Part shown: piece after piece, positions 12,902 to 25,144 of the stretch | Layout of the letters: the number at the start of each line of letters is the position of its first letter | How positions within the stretch are numbered: the first letter of the stretch is position 1 | From: Opisthorchis felineus | Taxonomy: Eukaryota > Platyhelminthes > Trematoda > Opisthorchiida > Opisthorchiidae | DNA: 64,000 bases | Direction of reading: 5' to 3' | Assembly: GCA_004794785.1 (NCBI GenBank) | Contig: SJOL01007058.1 | Span: 16,345-80,344 of the forward strand | Program-made: the position numbers and the translations under genes | The notes under the pieces: generated by a model | The model's database searches: none | What the model saw: only the letters and a program-made list of their open reading frames with translations | What the model was told of the DNA's origin: nothing

Positions 12902-15900
12902 ACCTCACTCGAACATGTGACAAGATCTCACTTGATGATCATGTGTTAAACCAATTGCCTAAATTTTTTCTTCAATCAAATGTATTACACCCCTCCTGAA
13001 TTCCTGTGGGTGAGCCAAAACACAGCATTGCTTCTTCTGAGTTCCAATAGAAACCTGACAAATATCATTTAGACTACCGCTATTAATATAAGCTTTACTT
13101 TCAAAAATAGGTGACAGGAACCTACTACATCCCATCTCCTACATCAAGAGCAAACCACATAAGCAAAAAAAATTCAAGTTACTCACGTGCGCGCTATGTG
13201 AACGTCAGTTCTACGGATGAATTACATACCGCTGTTATGAGCTGATGATTTTCACAATCACCTATAAGTTTTATCTGGTCACTAAAATACAACAGGCAAC
13301 TATATCTGAGAACCTGATTACCAGTGATGGTAAAATTCAACTTTGAATCACTACGACAGTTTAGTACCTGGTTTGACACAATTCTATGTTCCAAAAAATA
13401 TCACCACAAAAGGAGAGTCTTAATTTTAAATTTTATCTCATCAGAGATCAGCCGCGGTGAGCGTTCTCGGCCGCGCAGTGCTTTCAGTTGCGGATACCTG
13501 GTATTGAGGATAGTTTGCTTAACAAATCGTCCACAGACCCGATAATTCTTTACTTCAGTCACCAGATTGAACTTTCGATCATGAGTATACAAGCCACCCA
13601 ATTATTCGTCGTTTTGTGTAGAATGCCGCAAACTGCCCCAAAACATTGTAGAATTGGCCATGCCAAAATAGCGGTGATAATCTAAGCAAACTGTATGCAC
13701 TGAGTCTGTACGTTAGACTTTTATGATTCTTGTCGATTTGGAGCGTCAAATAAACAAATAACATGAATAACACCTCAGTTTTCAGCTGTTCTAAAAGTTA
13801 GTTGACGTATTTCTTTGCGAAAGCGTGACTAGAATTTTATCACAACTGCTCAACAAAATGCACTGTAGAACATTCAATTGATAAATCATAAAAGATTGGA
13901 GGCAAAAATCATGTGAGCTCAAGTGCATCGAATAAATTTTTTTATGCTATACCATTTTTACCAAATCGGTGCTTCTATTATTTTTTATTTATTATTATTT
14001 AGCATATGTCGAGATACCGGTCTACTTACACGTGGCATTCAAATAAGTTACTAACGGAGAAGCAAGTGGTTGTCGGCATTTGTGGATTATTCGCTATTCT
14101 ACGATTAGCCCATGTTTTTTATAAGCCATATGTTAGGGTGAGACAAATACTTAGCACTATGAGCTGTATATTATCATGGTTTTTGCTACACTTAGTCAAA
14201 AACTAGGCACCCACTTTGTCAGAAACACTTTACATAATTAAGCCTCTTGCCTAGTTTTCTGGTCGTTGAAGCCCAATGGTCATGAACCAAACAATCTGGC
14301 CAGTTGCAGCAAACCCTCATTTTGAATAAGTGACATTTGAATAGAAACTTGCATTAACAAACCTTTACACACATCACCTATTAGCCAAATATTGGAGTGA
14401 ATTCACCTTAGATGGGATGCTTTTGATGAATACAACAGTTGGCTGGTAAAAAAGGAAGATTCTACGAATGTTCTGTAGAGGATTCTTTCTTTATTAAAAG
14501 TACTATTTTAGTGACTGAGACTCGCATCCATGAAGACTTCGATGGATAAGGCAAATACATGTACTTACGTGGTTTAGGATGTGTGATTGGAGGCCTGGCT
14601 ACAATACGTGCCGTTTAAGTACAAGATGATCAAGCTGCTTTTCCATGGCTCAGGGCTGAACGCGATTTCAAAATGCTATGCGGTTTCGTGGAAAGGAAAG
14701 TGTCAATTATTACAAATAAGTGTGGCAGAGTTATGTAGATTGTTCTTGTAACGGTGATTTTTGTGTCCAAACATAAAGGCTTCATTGTCTTTCCAAAATG
14801 GTGTATCTGAATGTTCAAGTAAGTATACCGGTACAGAGAGTGATGAGAACATCAGTGCAGGAAACGTTACCTTTCATTCAAAAACGACATAATTTTTTTC
14901 TGCATAAATACAGGCAACTACCTGCGAAATGACTGGCCCGTTTTTTTTCACAAAGATATGCAACGGGGGACAGTTGCGGCAAACTGGAAGCTTGGTCCGC
15001 ATTGCAGGTCAAAATGCGTTCAAGACAAATGTGTGATTTTCACAAAACTTCTCACTTCACGAGAAGCTGTTTACTTACCTGAATCTACTGGATAAACACC
15101 AAACCGCTCTTGAGTAATCCGTGCGTGTTTCGAGACGGATATCTGGCGTATTTTTCCGTATTGAACAGCAAACTTTGGCCTGATTAACGTAAGGGTTGCA
15201 GGAAGAATCATCACCAGAAAATGGCGTGTCTGTGGCGCAGAACTGTAATACAAGCGTGTATCACCTGCTCGAAATGTCACGTTGCACAACCGAAAGCAAC
15301 CACCATTTTTTCCGACTCATTGTGGTATGTGGGCCCTTTAAATAACTAGCTTAAGCAGTACGATAAATTATACGCATCGCTGATTCCAAACGCATTACAA
15401 AAACACCCGTTTGGAACTCGTAATACAGCGCTTCTTGTGATAGGCATGCATTGTTATTCTCAGACTTCCTGGTATGAAAATACTTTACGTACGGATGGTG
15501 TAAACCCACAGAATTAAAGGTTACGGAAGTTGCCACAAAATATTTACGCATAGAGCAACTCAATACGGTGTGGCCAAATATATCTGGGAGGTAGATGGGC
15601 TCTCCGGCCGATGCCAGATTGCTTGGTTTCAATCTATTAGAACCACGCATTAAAAGGCCTAGCAGACCGAAAGAGTAAACAAGTGTAAACACATTTGATG
15701 TGAACATTAGGTAATCACAATTTTGCAATGTGGATACAACTGGTCCCTAAACGGACTGCTGCCTCACTCTCCACTATAATTAGCCACAAAGCTTTCTTAT
15801 AGCACAGGGATGGTCAGAAACATTCTCTCGGGTGTTCTGCGTCTGTCCGTGCCTATCATCCTGCCAGCAATTTGTAGATGTCCTCTACGCGAAAACTCAG

Positions 15901-18900
15901 AGCCGCCACAGTAATGTTGTAATTTGCATCCATAGCTGATATCTCTTGTACGCATATAATTCTATTTAAAGATAAATATTTTGTATATTTGGAAGTAGTA
16001 AAGTAGTTGGTCCATTTCCAGAAGGAGCCACATAACACATATGATCGTTTTTGGAAACTGTCGCAGATAAAGAATCTACAGTCTAGTTTATGCCTAATAA
16101 TAGCACCGAGATTTGCACTACCCTGCAGGGTACATAACTTCTTGGTTTATTAGAAAATTCTGTGGCATCTGGAAGCTGGGATGTGCCATAAGAATGTGCA
16201 TTACCTGAAGTGGGAAATACGTGTGGTTTCTTGCTTTCGTACCTCGGTGGTCAGTACACATTCAAGGAAATGATTGATGTACACCGAAAGTAAATTTCGT
16301 ACATGCACATTTCATCTTGATGAAAGGATAACATTATCTATTTGGCTTTGCAGACCTCAGATCTCGCATCTGTTACCGTTGGTGGAAGTGGTGCAAAGTG
16401 CTTTACCTACGTCACTTGGTGCGATGCCGCTCATTACCCAGACCATCTACATTCATTTTCGGTTATTAGACTTTCGTATTCTTTGCTTTGGTACAGTTTT
16501 CACCTGCAGAAATGAAACCTACTGCAAGAATATACCCCGATTTTTTAGAGTGCTCAAAATTGCCACTGAACTTCTAATGTTTGCCAAAGCCTTACTTTTG
16601 ATTAAAATCTGGTCTGCAAAGTTGTGTTATTTGCCAAAGTTAGTTGCAATTGGGAGTTGTGTACCAGAGCACGCTCATGTTTGTAACTACTGTAATGAAT
16701 ACTCCATTATATCGCCGCCTCAGAACTGAAGATGTGCCAGCAGCAGTGACGCTGGAAATAATGCAGAATGACTTCCGCCATCGCGTATATTCAGGCGTTT
16801 ACCCAAACATATTGATTTAGACTGACTGGAACTTTTGGCTTATCGAAACCAATTGCGTATGAAAGACCATGATAGCACCTGTGCAAGTAGCAACAGGCTG
16901 CAGTGTTTCGATTGATTACCCTTTTTTTCTGCCAAACATATACAGACCACCACATTTATGCAATTTTCATCTGCAATCCATACCTGGGAAGACTGCAGCC
17001 AGATTTGTACACCTTCCTAACATTTATAACGTTACCCAACAGGCAAAGAAAACCAGAAAAACGATGTGACATCTGAAGGACTGCTCTGATAGGTATTTCA
17101 AAGTGATAGTCTGCTTTTCGGACACCGTACCATACTTGGTGTCTGTTTGTTCTAACAAATTTTTATGGTTCATTTACGCCTAGCTTCAAGACGGGTCCAT
17201 CGTCGGCTATAATCTCTTCCGTGAAAATATCGAGACCATTGAAAATCAGCATAAATTATCAAAGAGCCAGTTGCCATTAACCTGGTACTGAAAGAAATGT
17301 CGAGTGAACATAGTGGTAAATAAATAATGGTAAGATGTACAGAGAATAGACGAGTGGGGTTTATTAGCATCTGCGCCTACTAAGGTAATCGAAAATGGAC
17401 TGACATGGCTCGGTAATGGTCTGGGAGATTTATGAGTACCTTTGAAAACCCAATCTATTCATGACTGCTCATGAAGCCGCTAACCTCGGCTCTTCAAACG
17501 ACATCGACCACTGCCGTACAGAACTTTGTAAAAACGGGAATTTAAGGTGGCACAAATGACAGTGTAGCCTGCAGTGTTGTTGAGTTTTGCCAGTGTAAAT
17601 GGTAATTGTAATTTTAACGATTTCATTTTACATTTTATGTGTGCGGCTTTGAACGTAGGACGAGGTACTTGCCGAATGGTCATGCTGAGATACCACCCAG
17701 AAGCCGTAGACGTCACAGTCTTGGCTAGGCTGACATTTGCTCTTTTGATCTAAGCGGTCGATTTAGTTCTTCAGATTCAGTGAACAACGGTCAAGCTCGC
17801 TTTTTGAGTTTGGATTTTGGAGACAATGAACGATGCCAGATGTCTATTTGTTTTTTAAAGCTACAGTAAGCAAATCTAAAAGGAGTCCAAATAATCACAT
17901 CCGGGTTGGTTTTGAACTTTTAGCCGCTAGTTTGCGCCTAAGACAAGCTTACTTTGAAGGTAAGGTGTTGATTTGCTGTGATGAAACAATGTGTGCTGAC
18001 GCCGCATCACCTCCTCAGCACAAGATAAGAAAAAGTGGAGGCCATTTGGATAATAAACAGCTTATTTGCAAATAAGATACATAGCCTGATTTCCGGCGTG
18101 CAGCATTGCTGAAACATTATAGGCGCCTAACTCAGTGATTACCAGCTTTATTGTGTAGCGTAAGCCTCAAGAAATGAGTTGATATCACTTTCTCGTTGTT
18201 GTGGATCGCTGCTGTGTATAATTAACGTATTCAAGCAAGACGGTCGTCCAGGAATCAATAATATTCCCTATAATAGATTGATGAACAGATAACTATTTCG
18301 TAACCTTTATCCATTTAATAAGCAGAATACACACTATTAAATCACGCGTGATTTTAAAACAAAAGGCTAAATAATTCGGCAGACAAAACAAACTGAATAG
18401 ATCACGTGCGAATATCTATAAGTTTTGCTGCATTTTCCAGGGCTTATTGTGTTTATAGGACTCAGATTAAAAAAACAGTGAGCCCAGTTCCCAATGGAAT
18501 TCACAAACTTTACTCCTCATGATGTCAATTGTTTTCCTGCTTGTTGCCGTTGTTATGCATTTAGGGTGCGTCTGAGGTGATTTGCTGTCGATGCGTGATG
18601 AGGCCGAATGAACCTATCGAAAACATGCTTGATTTGCAGGAGCTTACTGGCCAATAATAAATGGCAGATTTGCTGGGTTAAAACCACGATCCGTCTGCAA
18701 ACTTCGGAAAATAATGTCGCCAAGTACCTTGACAAAAATAAATACAATCTGTTAGGCCAGAACACCGAACCTATTGACTTCTTTTCAAGGCAGAGCTGAA
18801 ATTCAGATTTATTTGACTATTGACTTCTTGGTTGTTGTGAACACGTCTGTTATCTTAGTTTCCTTTCAAAAGAGATAATTATATTCACCCAAATTTAAAA

Positions 18901-21229
18901 ATGTTGAAATTGATTAAATAAACGTATGCTGTTTTGGTCATATTTTATACACGCCTTCCGGGGAGTTGTACAAGAACCTAATGCCGACTGATCACCAGTT
19001 ATCGTAAAACAATTTGTCAGTAATTGGCCACCTTTTTAATTCAGCATGCATGTTGAGATAAATATACCTCAGAGCCTTGGCCACTGAGAAACCTGATGTG
19101 TTGCTGATTGGTGAGCGGTACTGCAGAAATCGTAGGCAATACAAATTCGGAAAGCATTTTAGCAACATATAATTTGGCAAGCTTAAAAGAGTAAGAACAC
19201 GGCTTCGAACACATTACCGCTGACTTGCTGATGCAGACGATGTGCTATTAATCTTGCCATACTAACAGCTTATGTATCCTACTTCACCATTTTAACAAAA
19301 TTGGCGCTTTATTACTCGGGTATGTCCAGCCTATGCGCAAAATTACGCAACTATTGCACACCAGTAGGATTCATCTCAAAAGCCCATTTTGTGGGGTCGT
19401 TGACAGCAAGTCGTTGATATTGGCTTACCTTATTGAAAACCGAATACACCGTTGGCGACAAAAGTGAGATAAATTTACAAATCTGTCCGTCTGTGACAAT
19501 TTGTACTTAAAAACAAATTGCTCGGTGGAAGCAGCGGTTGGAAAGTGTCAAACGTTGTAGTTGATGACGAAGAAACTGAAAGAGTGAAAAAAATCAAACG
19601 AAATATTTATAGGGGGCAAGTTTCATAATCGGCTAAAGTGTCAGACATCGCACAATCGCATGAAATCGGAGTCACTCAAGTTGGTGCAACCGACACAATT
19701 GAGGAGTAATTTACCCGGGACTATACAGATCTGTTTTTTTCGCCGCACATCTAGGTATCACCGTCATTAACCGTTGGTTGTGGAACTCATATCTGTGTTG
19801 TAAAACAAAACTGAGCCCCATGAGCAGTTAGTCAAAACAGTCTCACAATGGCTCCGGTACTAACAAGGGATAATAAGATAAAATCGTGCTCACTGGAGAA
19901 CTTTCAGGTAACACGTCCGCAATGGAACTACTGATACTTATTATCTAGTATATCAGTGGGAACTAGCTTATTTCTTTAACATGAACCGACGAAGAAACAC
20001 GCCGCTGAGTGATTTTTGTTGTTAAACAACTCTTTTTTATGCAACATCATAAATTTTGCACAACTATCTTTTTCTCCTTGGTAGACAGTATTGCATCGTC
20101 TGACAGTGAAATTCGGTATGAAGATTCCACTCGAAAATCGCCGAAGATGGTCACCTAGAGTCCAAGTAGACACTACTTATCAACTCCTTCAGTTTTCTCT
20201 ATCCTGAAAGCGATGTGGGTTCAAAAATGACTCGTTTTGCTCAATTTTGAATGATTGTAAATATTTTGGAAGAAACTCTGGAAATAAGCCTTCTAACTAG
20301 AAGAATCATGCCCCAGCAATTACCAATTTTGTGGGTATCTTACTCCGTAGCTTGTATGCCGCCGATAGCTGCGCCTCGAATGCTTGAAAAGCACGCCACA
20401 AAAGTCAATATTCTACCTCCCTATTAACCACCTCATAAACCCGATTATAACTTCCTAAACTGCATATTTGAGGGCATTTTCGTCACGCTTAAGCAGATAG
20501 TTTGTTCAGTCACCAGACACTGCAAAACGTTTCACGACAAACCCAACATTTAACACCATGTAGTATTTTCGATTCACGGAAACGTCTTGAGTAACAGGAA
20601 CATGCGTTCAGTCAATAGGGTTGTGTTGGACCCTCATTGTCTTAAACATTGCGCCGGAGGTTCTAAGTTCCATAAATACACATTTTCTGCTTAAATTATC
20701 TTATAAGTAGAATTTTCAACGCCAAAGATGCTTGCAGAACGGCGACGAAATTTCAGCGATTCCCAGAAACCTAGACACAGTTTCAACTGACTTAAAATTC
20801 AGGGTGAGAGGTGGTTAAATTATGCAATATTACTAGCGATAAGTTTGCATACAACTCTCTCCACAACAATGGCATTTCTTACTTCAATTAAAGGCCCATA
20901 CTCTGCTTCAGGAGAGCAGTCATCTCCTTCGTCTTGAAAAGTGAGTTTATATTTTACCCATTTATTCGTAGATTCGTCGCAGTTCTGCGCATAGATACAT
21001 GCAGTACAAGATCACAGGCATCCCATGGATGGATTATTTTCATCCCGTATTCTAACAGAGAATCTATAAGGATATGATATTTTGACGTCACACATCCACG
21101 AACCCATTCCTTGTCCGAGAGCTGACGTTTGACGTAAAAGTCCTCACAACTCCAGACTGTGTGAGATCAGGCGCTTTTATCTGCGTCCTGCTCCACTGAA
21201 CACAGTAGCTTTTCAAACTCAACCAATAT
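12902..21229. other. Unassigned DNA
   Basis: Over 8 kb with nothing I can assign. The longest frames are 16,274-16,729 (+, 151 codons) and 15,351-15,728 (-, 125 codons). Neither shows a known motif, a signal peptide or clear exon edges. About 20.4-21.2 kb probably includes the 3' end of gypsy element A, since the integrase remnant lies just to the right, but no LTR could be recognised. Confidence 0.45.
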
Positions 21230-21239
21230 ATCCGTCAAG

Positions 21240-21400
21240 AGCAATTCCGGAAATTGTTCAACGCCTAGTGCAGTAAAAACTTGTCCATTGTTGTTTCCAG
21301 AGGAAATGAGTTTCGTTCCACCCATACGGCATTTACCGTTGCCACTGACCTTTCAGCCAGACAGTTAGAAGCGCGATGGTAGGGTGATGTTAAAAGAAGT
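21240..21400 (-). pseudogene. Gypsy A integrase core C-terminal fragment
   Basis: SPYHRASNCLAERSVATVNA (about 21,330-21,390) corresponds to the PYHPASNGLAERxVQTxK block around the last catalytic Glu of the DDE integrase core. It is followed by a fragment like LETTMDKFLL and the ALNNFRN region, where the family has FLFxYRTTPH. The zinc-binding N-terminus and the two catalytic Asp blocks are absent. Only about 60 bases of unassigned sequence separate this from the end of RNase H, so an internal deletion is the simplest explanation. Confidence 0.78.
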
Positions 21401-21449
21401 TCTATCCAGCTGGTTTTCATAAGCAGCTAAAAGTCGCTTGTGTGCAAAT

Positions 21450-21800
21450 GATACCAATAGCCGACAAATTTATTGCCTAGCGCTGCAGTATTAGTGACGC
21501 CAACTGAAGTATTGGTTTATTTTCTCCGACCATCCCAAGTAAAGCATTGTGGTCTTCGTGTATGCCGAACGTTTGCCTAAAAGACCAGCGCTGAAAACCT
21601 GTAACTTCGACTAAGATGACTAACGCCTCCATGCCAATTTGTGCGTTAGCCCTGTTTGCTGGCGACAAATACAGTGAAGTCTGACTAACTGGTTTGGGAA
21701 TTTACAGACCATCCGTCTGCGGTAGCACTCCCACTCTGTAATGTGAAGCATCGCTGGTAAAAATAACTGGCTTTATTTAATGGAGATGAATAAGTACTGT
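21450..21800 (-). pseudogene. Gypsy A RNase H remnant
   Basis: The first catalytic block is PVIFTSDASHYRVGV (about 21,735-21,779), keeping the Asp of the DAS motif. After a decayed gap the frame at 21,668-21,477 has AQIGMEALVILVEVTGFQRW, then IHEDHNALLGM, GENKPI and LQR. These correspond to the YxxxEKEALAI block with its Glu and the TDHKPLL block with its Asp. The residue after LQR, normally Trp (QRW), is a TAG stop, and NLSAIGII follows as in the usual LSAYDY. So the three acidic positions can be seen, but stops and frame breaks prevent expression. Confidence 0.85.
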
Positions 21801-21899
21801 AGAACTCATAAAAGCATGTTTTGTGCGTTAAAACCCTCCTGCTAAAGGTTCTAACTCCAGCAAATTCCCTGACCCAGCAGGGATTTCAACGAGTGTAAA

Positions 21900-22580
21900 A
21901 CTGTTGCAACTTACGGAATATACCATGCATAGTTATTCACACTTCCTAGGAACGATCTCAGGTGATGCTGGTCCCTTGGTTGACGTGTTTCTAATACTCG
22001 ACGTACTTTTTCCGCTACACATGTTGACCCTTATGTACTGATCATGAGACCCAAATAGTCCGTCTGACCCGTCAGAAAATCAAACTTCTTTCTTATTCGT
22101 AATCTACTGCCTTTCAAGCAACCAAGCTTCATCTTCAACTATTTTAGATGCTCATGAATGGTACATCCGGTTATAAAAATATATACAAGGGAGAACTTTT
22201 TCGGCTTTCTCACAATGGTGTTTTCAAGTTTACACTGAAATATGGATGGAGTGAAGAGGATTCCGAAAAGAGGGTGACCAATCAAAAGGTTAATCTGTGA
22301 ATATTGATATCTTAGTGGGTTTTGCTTCCTGCGTTTATTCTTGTTACGCGTAACCATGAGCTAAATCCAGTTTTGAAAAAAATATTTGCCCTTAGTGAGT
22401 TGTGCATAAACGTCTTCAATTTTAGGTACTGGGCAATTTCCCGCGGGTGCGTTAGCATTGATTAAGGTGTTAGAGCCACTGCAGAGTTTGACTGTACCAT
22501 CCGGTTTCATTACCCTAAAAATTGGTGTAGCCCGCTCCGGAGACGCCCTACTTTGAATTATTCCTGCACGTTGCAACTTT
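21900..22580 (-). pseudogene. Gypsy A reverse transcriptase, catalytic Asp pair lost
   Basis: The fingers (22,576-22,361) read GIIQSRASPERATPIFRV, then MKPDGTVKLC and YFFQNWI, matching RT blocks 1-3 of Ty3/gypsy elements. The palm continues in the next frame with HPLFGILFTPSIFQ, the usual LPFGISSAPxIFQ block. The catalytic block that should read V-Y-x-D-D-I-x-I-T-G reads VYIFITG (about 22,166-22,186), so both aspartates are gone. The length fits a nine-base in-frame deletion. The thumb is clear in a further frame: KKFDFLTGQTDYLGLMIST (22,038-22,094), then KVRRVLETRQP and LRSFLGSVNNYAWYIP (about 21,916-21,970). At least three frames are needed, so it cannot encode an active enzyme. Confidence 0.88.
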
Positions 22581-22599
22581 TGTGGTTTTTATTCGAACT

Positions 22600-22960
22600 C
22601 TGGACGCATTAAATAATGCAGTGACGGAGCCTCTAAGAAACGCTGCTGTGCTTCCGGCGGAACGTCTATATTCACCTTCTCTCCGGATAACCTGCTTTTC
22701 TGTGGTTCTGAAAGTCCTAACAGATCTGGAGCATTCCCTTAAGCGATGTATGTGGTTTTGTTTTTCGTCACACTCCTATATGGAACATTCGAATTTTTCG
22801 TCCCGAACAACCTCACCTATTCTCCCGTTTATGTCCGAAGACAGCCTGGGGCCTGCTGAATCTTGCGTATCTCGGCTGGTCCCAATTTGACTTGCCATGA
22901 TTTTCTACTGTAAACTACAATAGTGCTACCCGCGTAAGGAGGAAAGCCCTTCGCTGCGGA
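22600..22960 (-). pseudogene. Gypsy A protease-RT linker remnant
   Basis: In one minus-strand frame, with two stops, there is a stretch ending in GNAPDLLGL. Upstream of it LRT, a stop and TGE resemble the LRTYTGE and GPxLLGRxWL features that lie between protease and RT in this element class. The frame then continues with FLRGSVTALFNASRVRIK, like the start of the RT domain. The protease active site itself could not be located with confidence, because the expected region (about 22,960-23,050) is too degraded. No function remains. Confidence 0.55.
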
Positions 22961-22980
22961 GTTGTTTATTGGAAAAACGA

Positions 22981-23339
22981 TAACTAAACAGTCACAGACT
23001 ATTGGACAGGAAAGTCAAACTCCCATTTGCACGTTGTTTTTAAAAACCGAATATCCGTCTTCTTCTTGAACGCGTATTCTTGAACTCTACTGGATATGCA
23101 TTGACTATCAAGCAATTACAAACGAAAACAGCAAAGTAGTTCCAAAACTTCCGTAATAAATCCCACCTTCCATCAGATCAATTCGGAGTTACGAGAGCAC
23201 ACCTACTACTCGCATGCCGCATCAGCAGTATCCACCGTTTCACACCTTTCCCTCTTAAAGGTCACCTGCATGCCACCGATTTCTATTTGCCCCCGTTAGG
23301 TTGGCTCCGGCCATTGGTCCGTTCGTCAGCTTTTCTAGT
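22981..23339. other. Junction between gypsy elements A and B
   Basis: About 360 bases between the last recognisable part of element A and the truncated integrase of element B. Stops occur in all frames and no LTR could be identified. The right part still has the higher G+C of element B. Decayed protease of A may lie at 22,980-23,060. Confidence 0.4.
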
Positions 23340-23342
23340 GTG

Positions 23343-23700
23343 TCATGCCACATCCGGAGCTGCCGCCTCGACCCACTGCGACAGGTGTTCTATCATCGTC
23401 ACGATAAATTGCTTTCCGCTAGTTGTCACCGGAAAGGGGCCAATGACGTCCACGGACCATAACTCACCGATTTCTGATACAGGAATGGGTTCCATGGGAT
23501 AAGTTACCCCTGCCGTGGCACTGCTTACAGGACACCGCATAATCAATCAGCTCACTTCACATCCCGGGCCAGTCGGCCCTCTGCCGAAGTAAGTCGTACG
23601 TCTTGGTGCACCCTGCGTGCGTCATCCCGTGACATTCGACGATCAGCTTCCTCCTCAAGACCGAAGGTATTACGGACAGAACAACACCACAATCGGCGTT
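23343..23700 (-). pseudogene. Gypsy B integrase, truncated after first catalytic Asp
   Basis: The N-terminal HHCC zinc finger is visible: CHGMTHAGCTKTYDLLRQRA (about 23,575-23,640) gives the two His, and CKQC (about 23,525-23,540) gives the Cys pair after a stop. The core begins with WSVDVIGPFPVTTSGKQF (about 23,405-23,460), carrying the first catalytic Asp, followed by IEHLSQWVEAAAP. After about 23,343 the similarity ends. The expected HSDQG block and the Glu block are not found in any frame in the next 300 bases. This is a 3' truncation, whether by deletion or by insertion next to element A. Confidence 0.88.
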
Positions 23701-23929
23701 GTTCCAGGAAATTTTGGCAGCTTCATTCAGACTCAGCCTATCGAAACGACTCCGGAACTTTTCCAATTCCTTGTCTTCGTCTCCAGTCTCAATATTCCCT
23801 CCATGAAACAAGGCTGCTGCAACCTCCCGTAACACACAATCCTGCCGCTTGAGTTGCATTAGCCTTCCTGGTTCCAGTTTGACGACGAGGCTATTGTCAC
23901 CGATCATGATCCTGGGGGACCTCGTCTTC

Positions 23930-24310
23930 AGCCTCTGGTCTTGACAGCAAATCAGCCAGGTGGTTCTCCATCCCTGGCACGTGCCAGATCGTGAAGTCGT
24001 ACTCTTGCAACCGGAGTGCCTAGCGCGCGAGCTTCCTGCGAGGGTCTCTGGTGGTGCTGATCCATTCCAGGGGTTTGTGACCGGTCTCGACATGAAGTCG
24101 TTGTCCAATCAGGTATGGCCTCCACTTATCCAGGGCCCAGACGATCGCTAAAAATTCTTTTTCAACAGTCGAATACTTCTGCTCAGCGATGGTCAGGACA
24201 CGACTGGCATATTCCCTAACCCCATTCCTCTGCTTTAGGACAGCGCCGATACCGCGGTCGCTAGCGCCGTTGCAACAGTAAACATCCCTCTTACCCTGGG
24301 CAGTTTAAGG
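23930..24310 (-). pseudogene. Gypsy B RNase H, first catalytic Asp replaced
   Basis: CNGASDRGIGAVLKQRNG (about 24,225-24,280) corresponds to the TDASDxGIGAVLxQ block. The Asp of T-D-A-S reads Gly here, so the first metal ligand is lost. Further on, in changed frames, the nucleotides still encode an AEQKYSTVEKEFLAIVWALDK-type block (about 24,130-24,200), a HKPLEWI block, and the closing VPGMENHLADLLSR-type block (about 23,945-23,990). Frameshifts separate these. Enzymatic activity is not expected. Confidence 0.85.
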
Positions 24311-24429
24311 GTCAGTTGCCGATCCAGCATTCGTGTTGTGACACGTTCGAAAGCCTCGTATGCTTCCCTGGTCCATTCAAACTTCCGATTTTACCCAAGT
24401 AAATCGTACAGTGGAGTAGCAATCGTGTT

Positions 24430-25140
24430 GAAATCCTGGACAAACCGGCTTTAGTATGCCGCTGGTCCAAGAAACTTCCGTAGACATCGCTTGGAATTGG
24501 GAACAGCAGAGTCCTCGATCTTTGCCAGATTTTCTGGCAGTGGGCTAACCTCTCCGTGACCCAATTTATGCCCCAGCAGTGTCACCGAACTAGGAGCGAG
24601 CTGTGTATTGGCTTCATTTATCCGCAGGCCCGCCTCCCAGATAGGCTTCAATACGGCCTTCAAGTGAACTGCGTGCTCTGGTTCCGAATTGCTGTACACA
24701 ATGGTATCGTCTTCGTACACGGCAGCATTCTGTAGACCCTTCTACAAACGAAGCATCAAGCGCCGGAAGGTGAATGGTGCCCCCGACAAACCAAACGACA
24801 TCCGTCTAAATTGATATTGGGTGTCCCCAAACGTGAACGCCATTTTCTCCTGGTTCTCCGGCTTGATAGATAGTTGCCAATATCCGGAACGCAAGTCGAA
24901 CACTGTGAAATACCGGAAATGCTTGTGCGAATCGAAAACCTCTACAACCTAAGAGACAGCTACGGCCCGATTTACGGTAAGTTCAATCAAATGCCGGAAA
25001 TCCACGCAAAACAGGTACTTTCCGTTCGCCTACTTTACAAGCACAATCGGGGTGTTGTATGCACTGTTGGCCTCCTCAATTATGCCGCTTGACAGCATCT
25101 CTTGAACTTCCTCACGGACCTGCTCCCGTAGATGGAGCGG
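24430..25140 (-). pseudogene. Gypsy B reverse transcriptase with stop codons
   Basis: Nearly the whole RT can be read in a single frame. It starts at PLHLREQVREEVQEMLSSGI (25,081-25,140). Then come NTPIVLVK, a stop, YLFCVDFRHL (block 3), FDLRSGYWQLSIKPENQEKM (24,841-24,900), FTFGDTQYQFRRMSFGLSGAPFTF (as two adjoining blocks), the catalytic box VYEDDTIVYS (about 24,691-24,720), VTLLGHKLG, and LRKFLGPAAY before a stop at about 24,450. The catalytic box keeps both Asp residues. The residue before them is Glu where Val, Ile or Ala is usual (YVDD). Four in-frame stops lie within this span (at about 25,031, 24,950, 24,743 and 24,452). The substitution pattern is that of point mutation rather than rearrangement. 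Confidence 0.93.
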
Positions 25141-25144
25141 CAGC

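Larger units (their letters stand above)
21230..22980 (-). mobile_element. Ty3/gypsy retrotransposon A, degenerate pol
   Basis: On the minus strand the order is: pre-RT linker (about 22,900-22,640), RT fingers (22,576-22,361), RT palm (22,357-22,140), RT thumb (about 22,095-21,910), RNase H (about 21,790-21,450) and the last part of the integrase core (about 21,400-21,240). This is the canonical Ty3/gypsy order. Reading requires many frame changes and in-frame stops, so the element is old and non-functional. The motif style, including VMKPDGTVKLC and FLGSVNNYAWYIP, is like the K02A2.6-type elements common in animals. No LTRs, gag or primer-binding site were found. Part of integrase between RNase H and the core end is missing. 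Confidence 0.88.

Noticed and set aside
16274..16729. 151-codon plus-strand frame, the longest outside simple repeats and transposons other than gypsy B
   Set aside because: No recognisable domain, and hydrophobic and cysteine content as in random A+T-rich DNA. A single frame of this length is compatible with chance.
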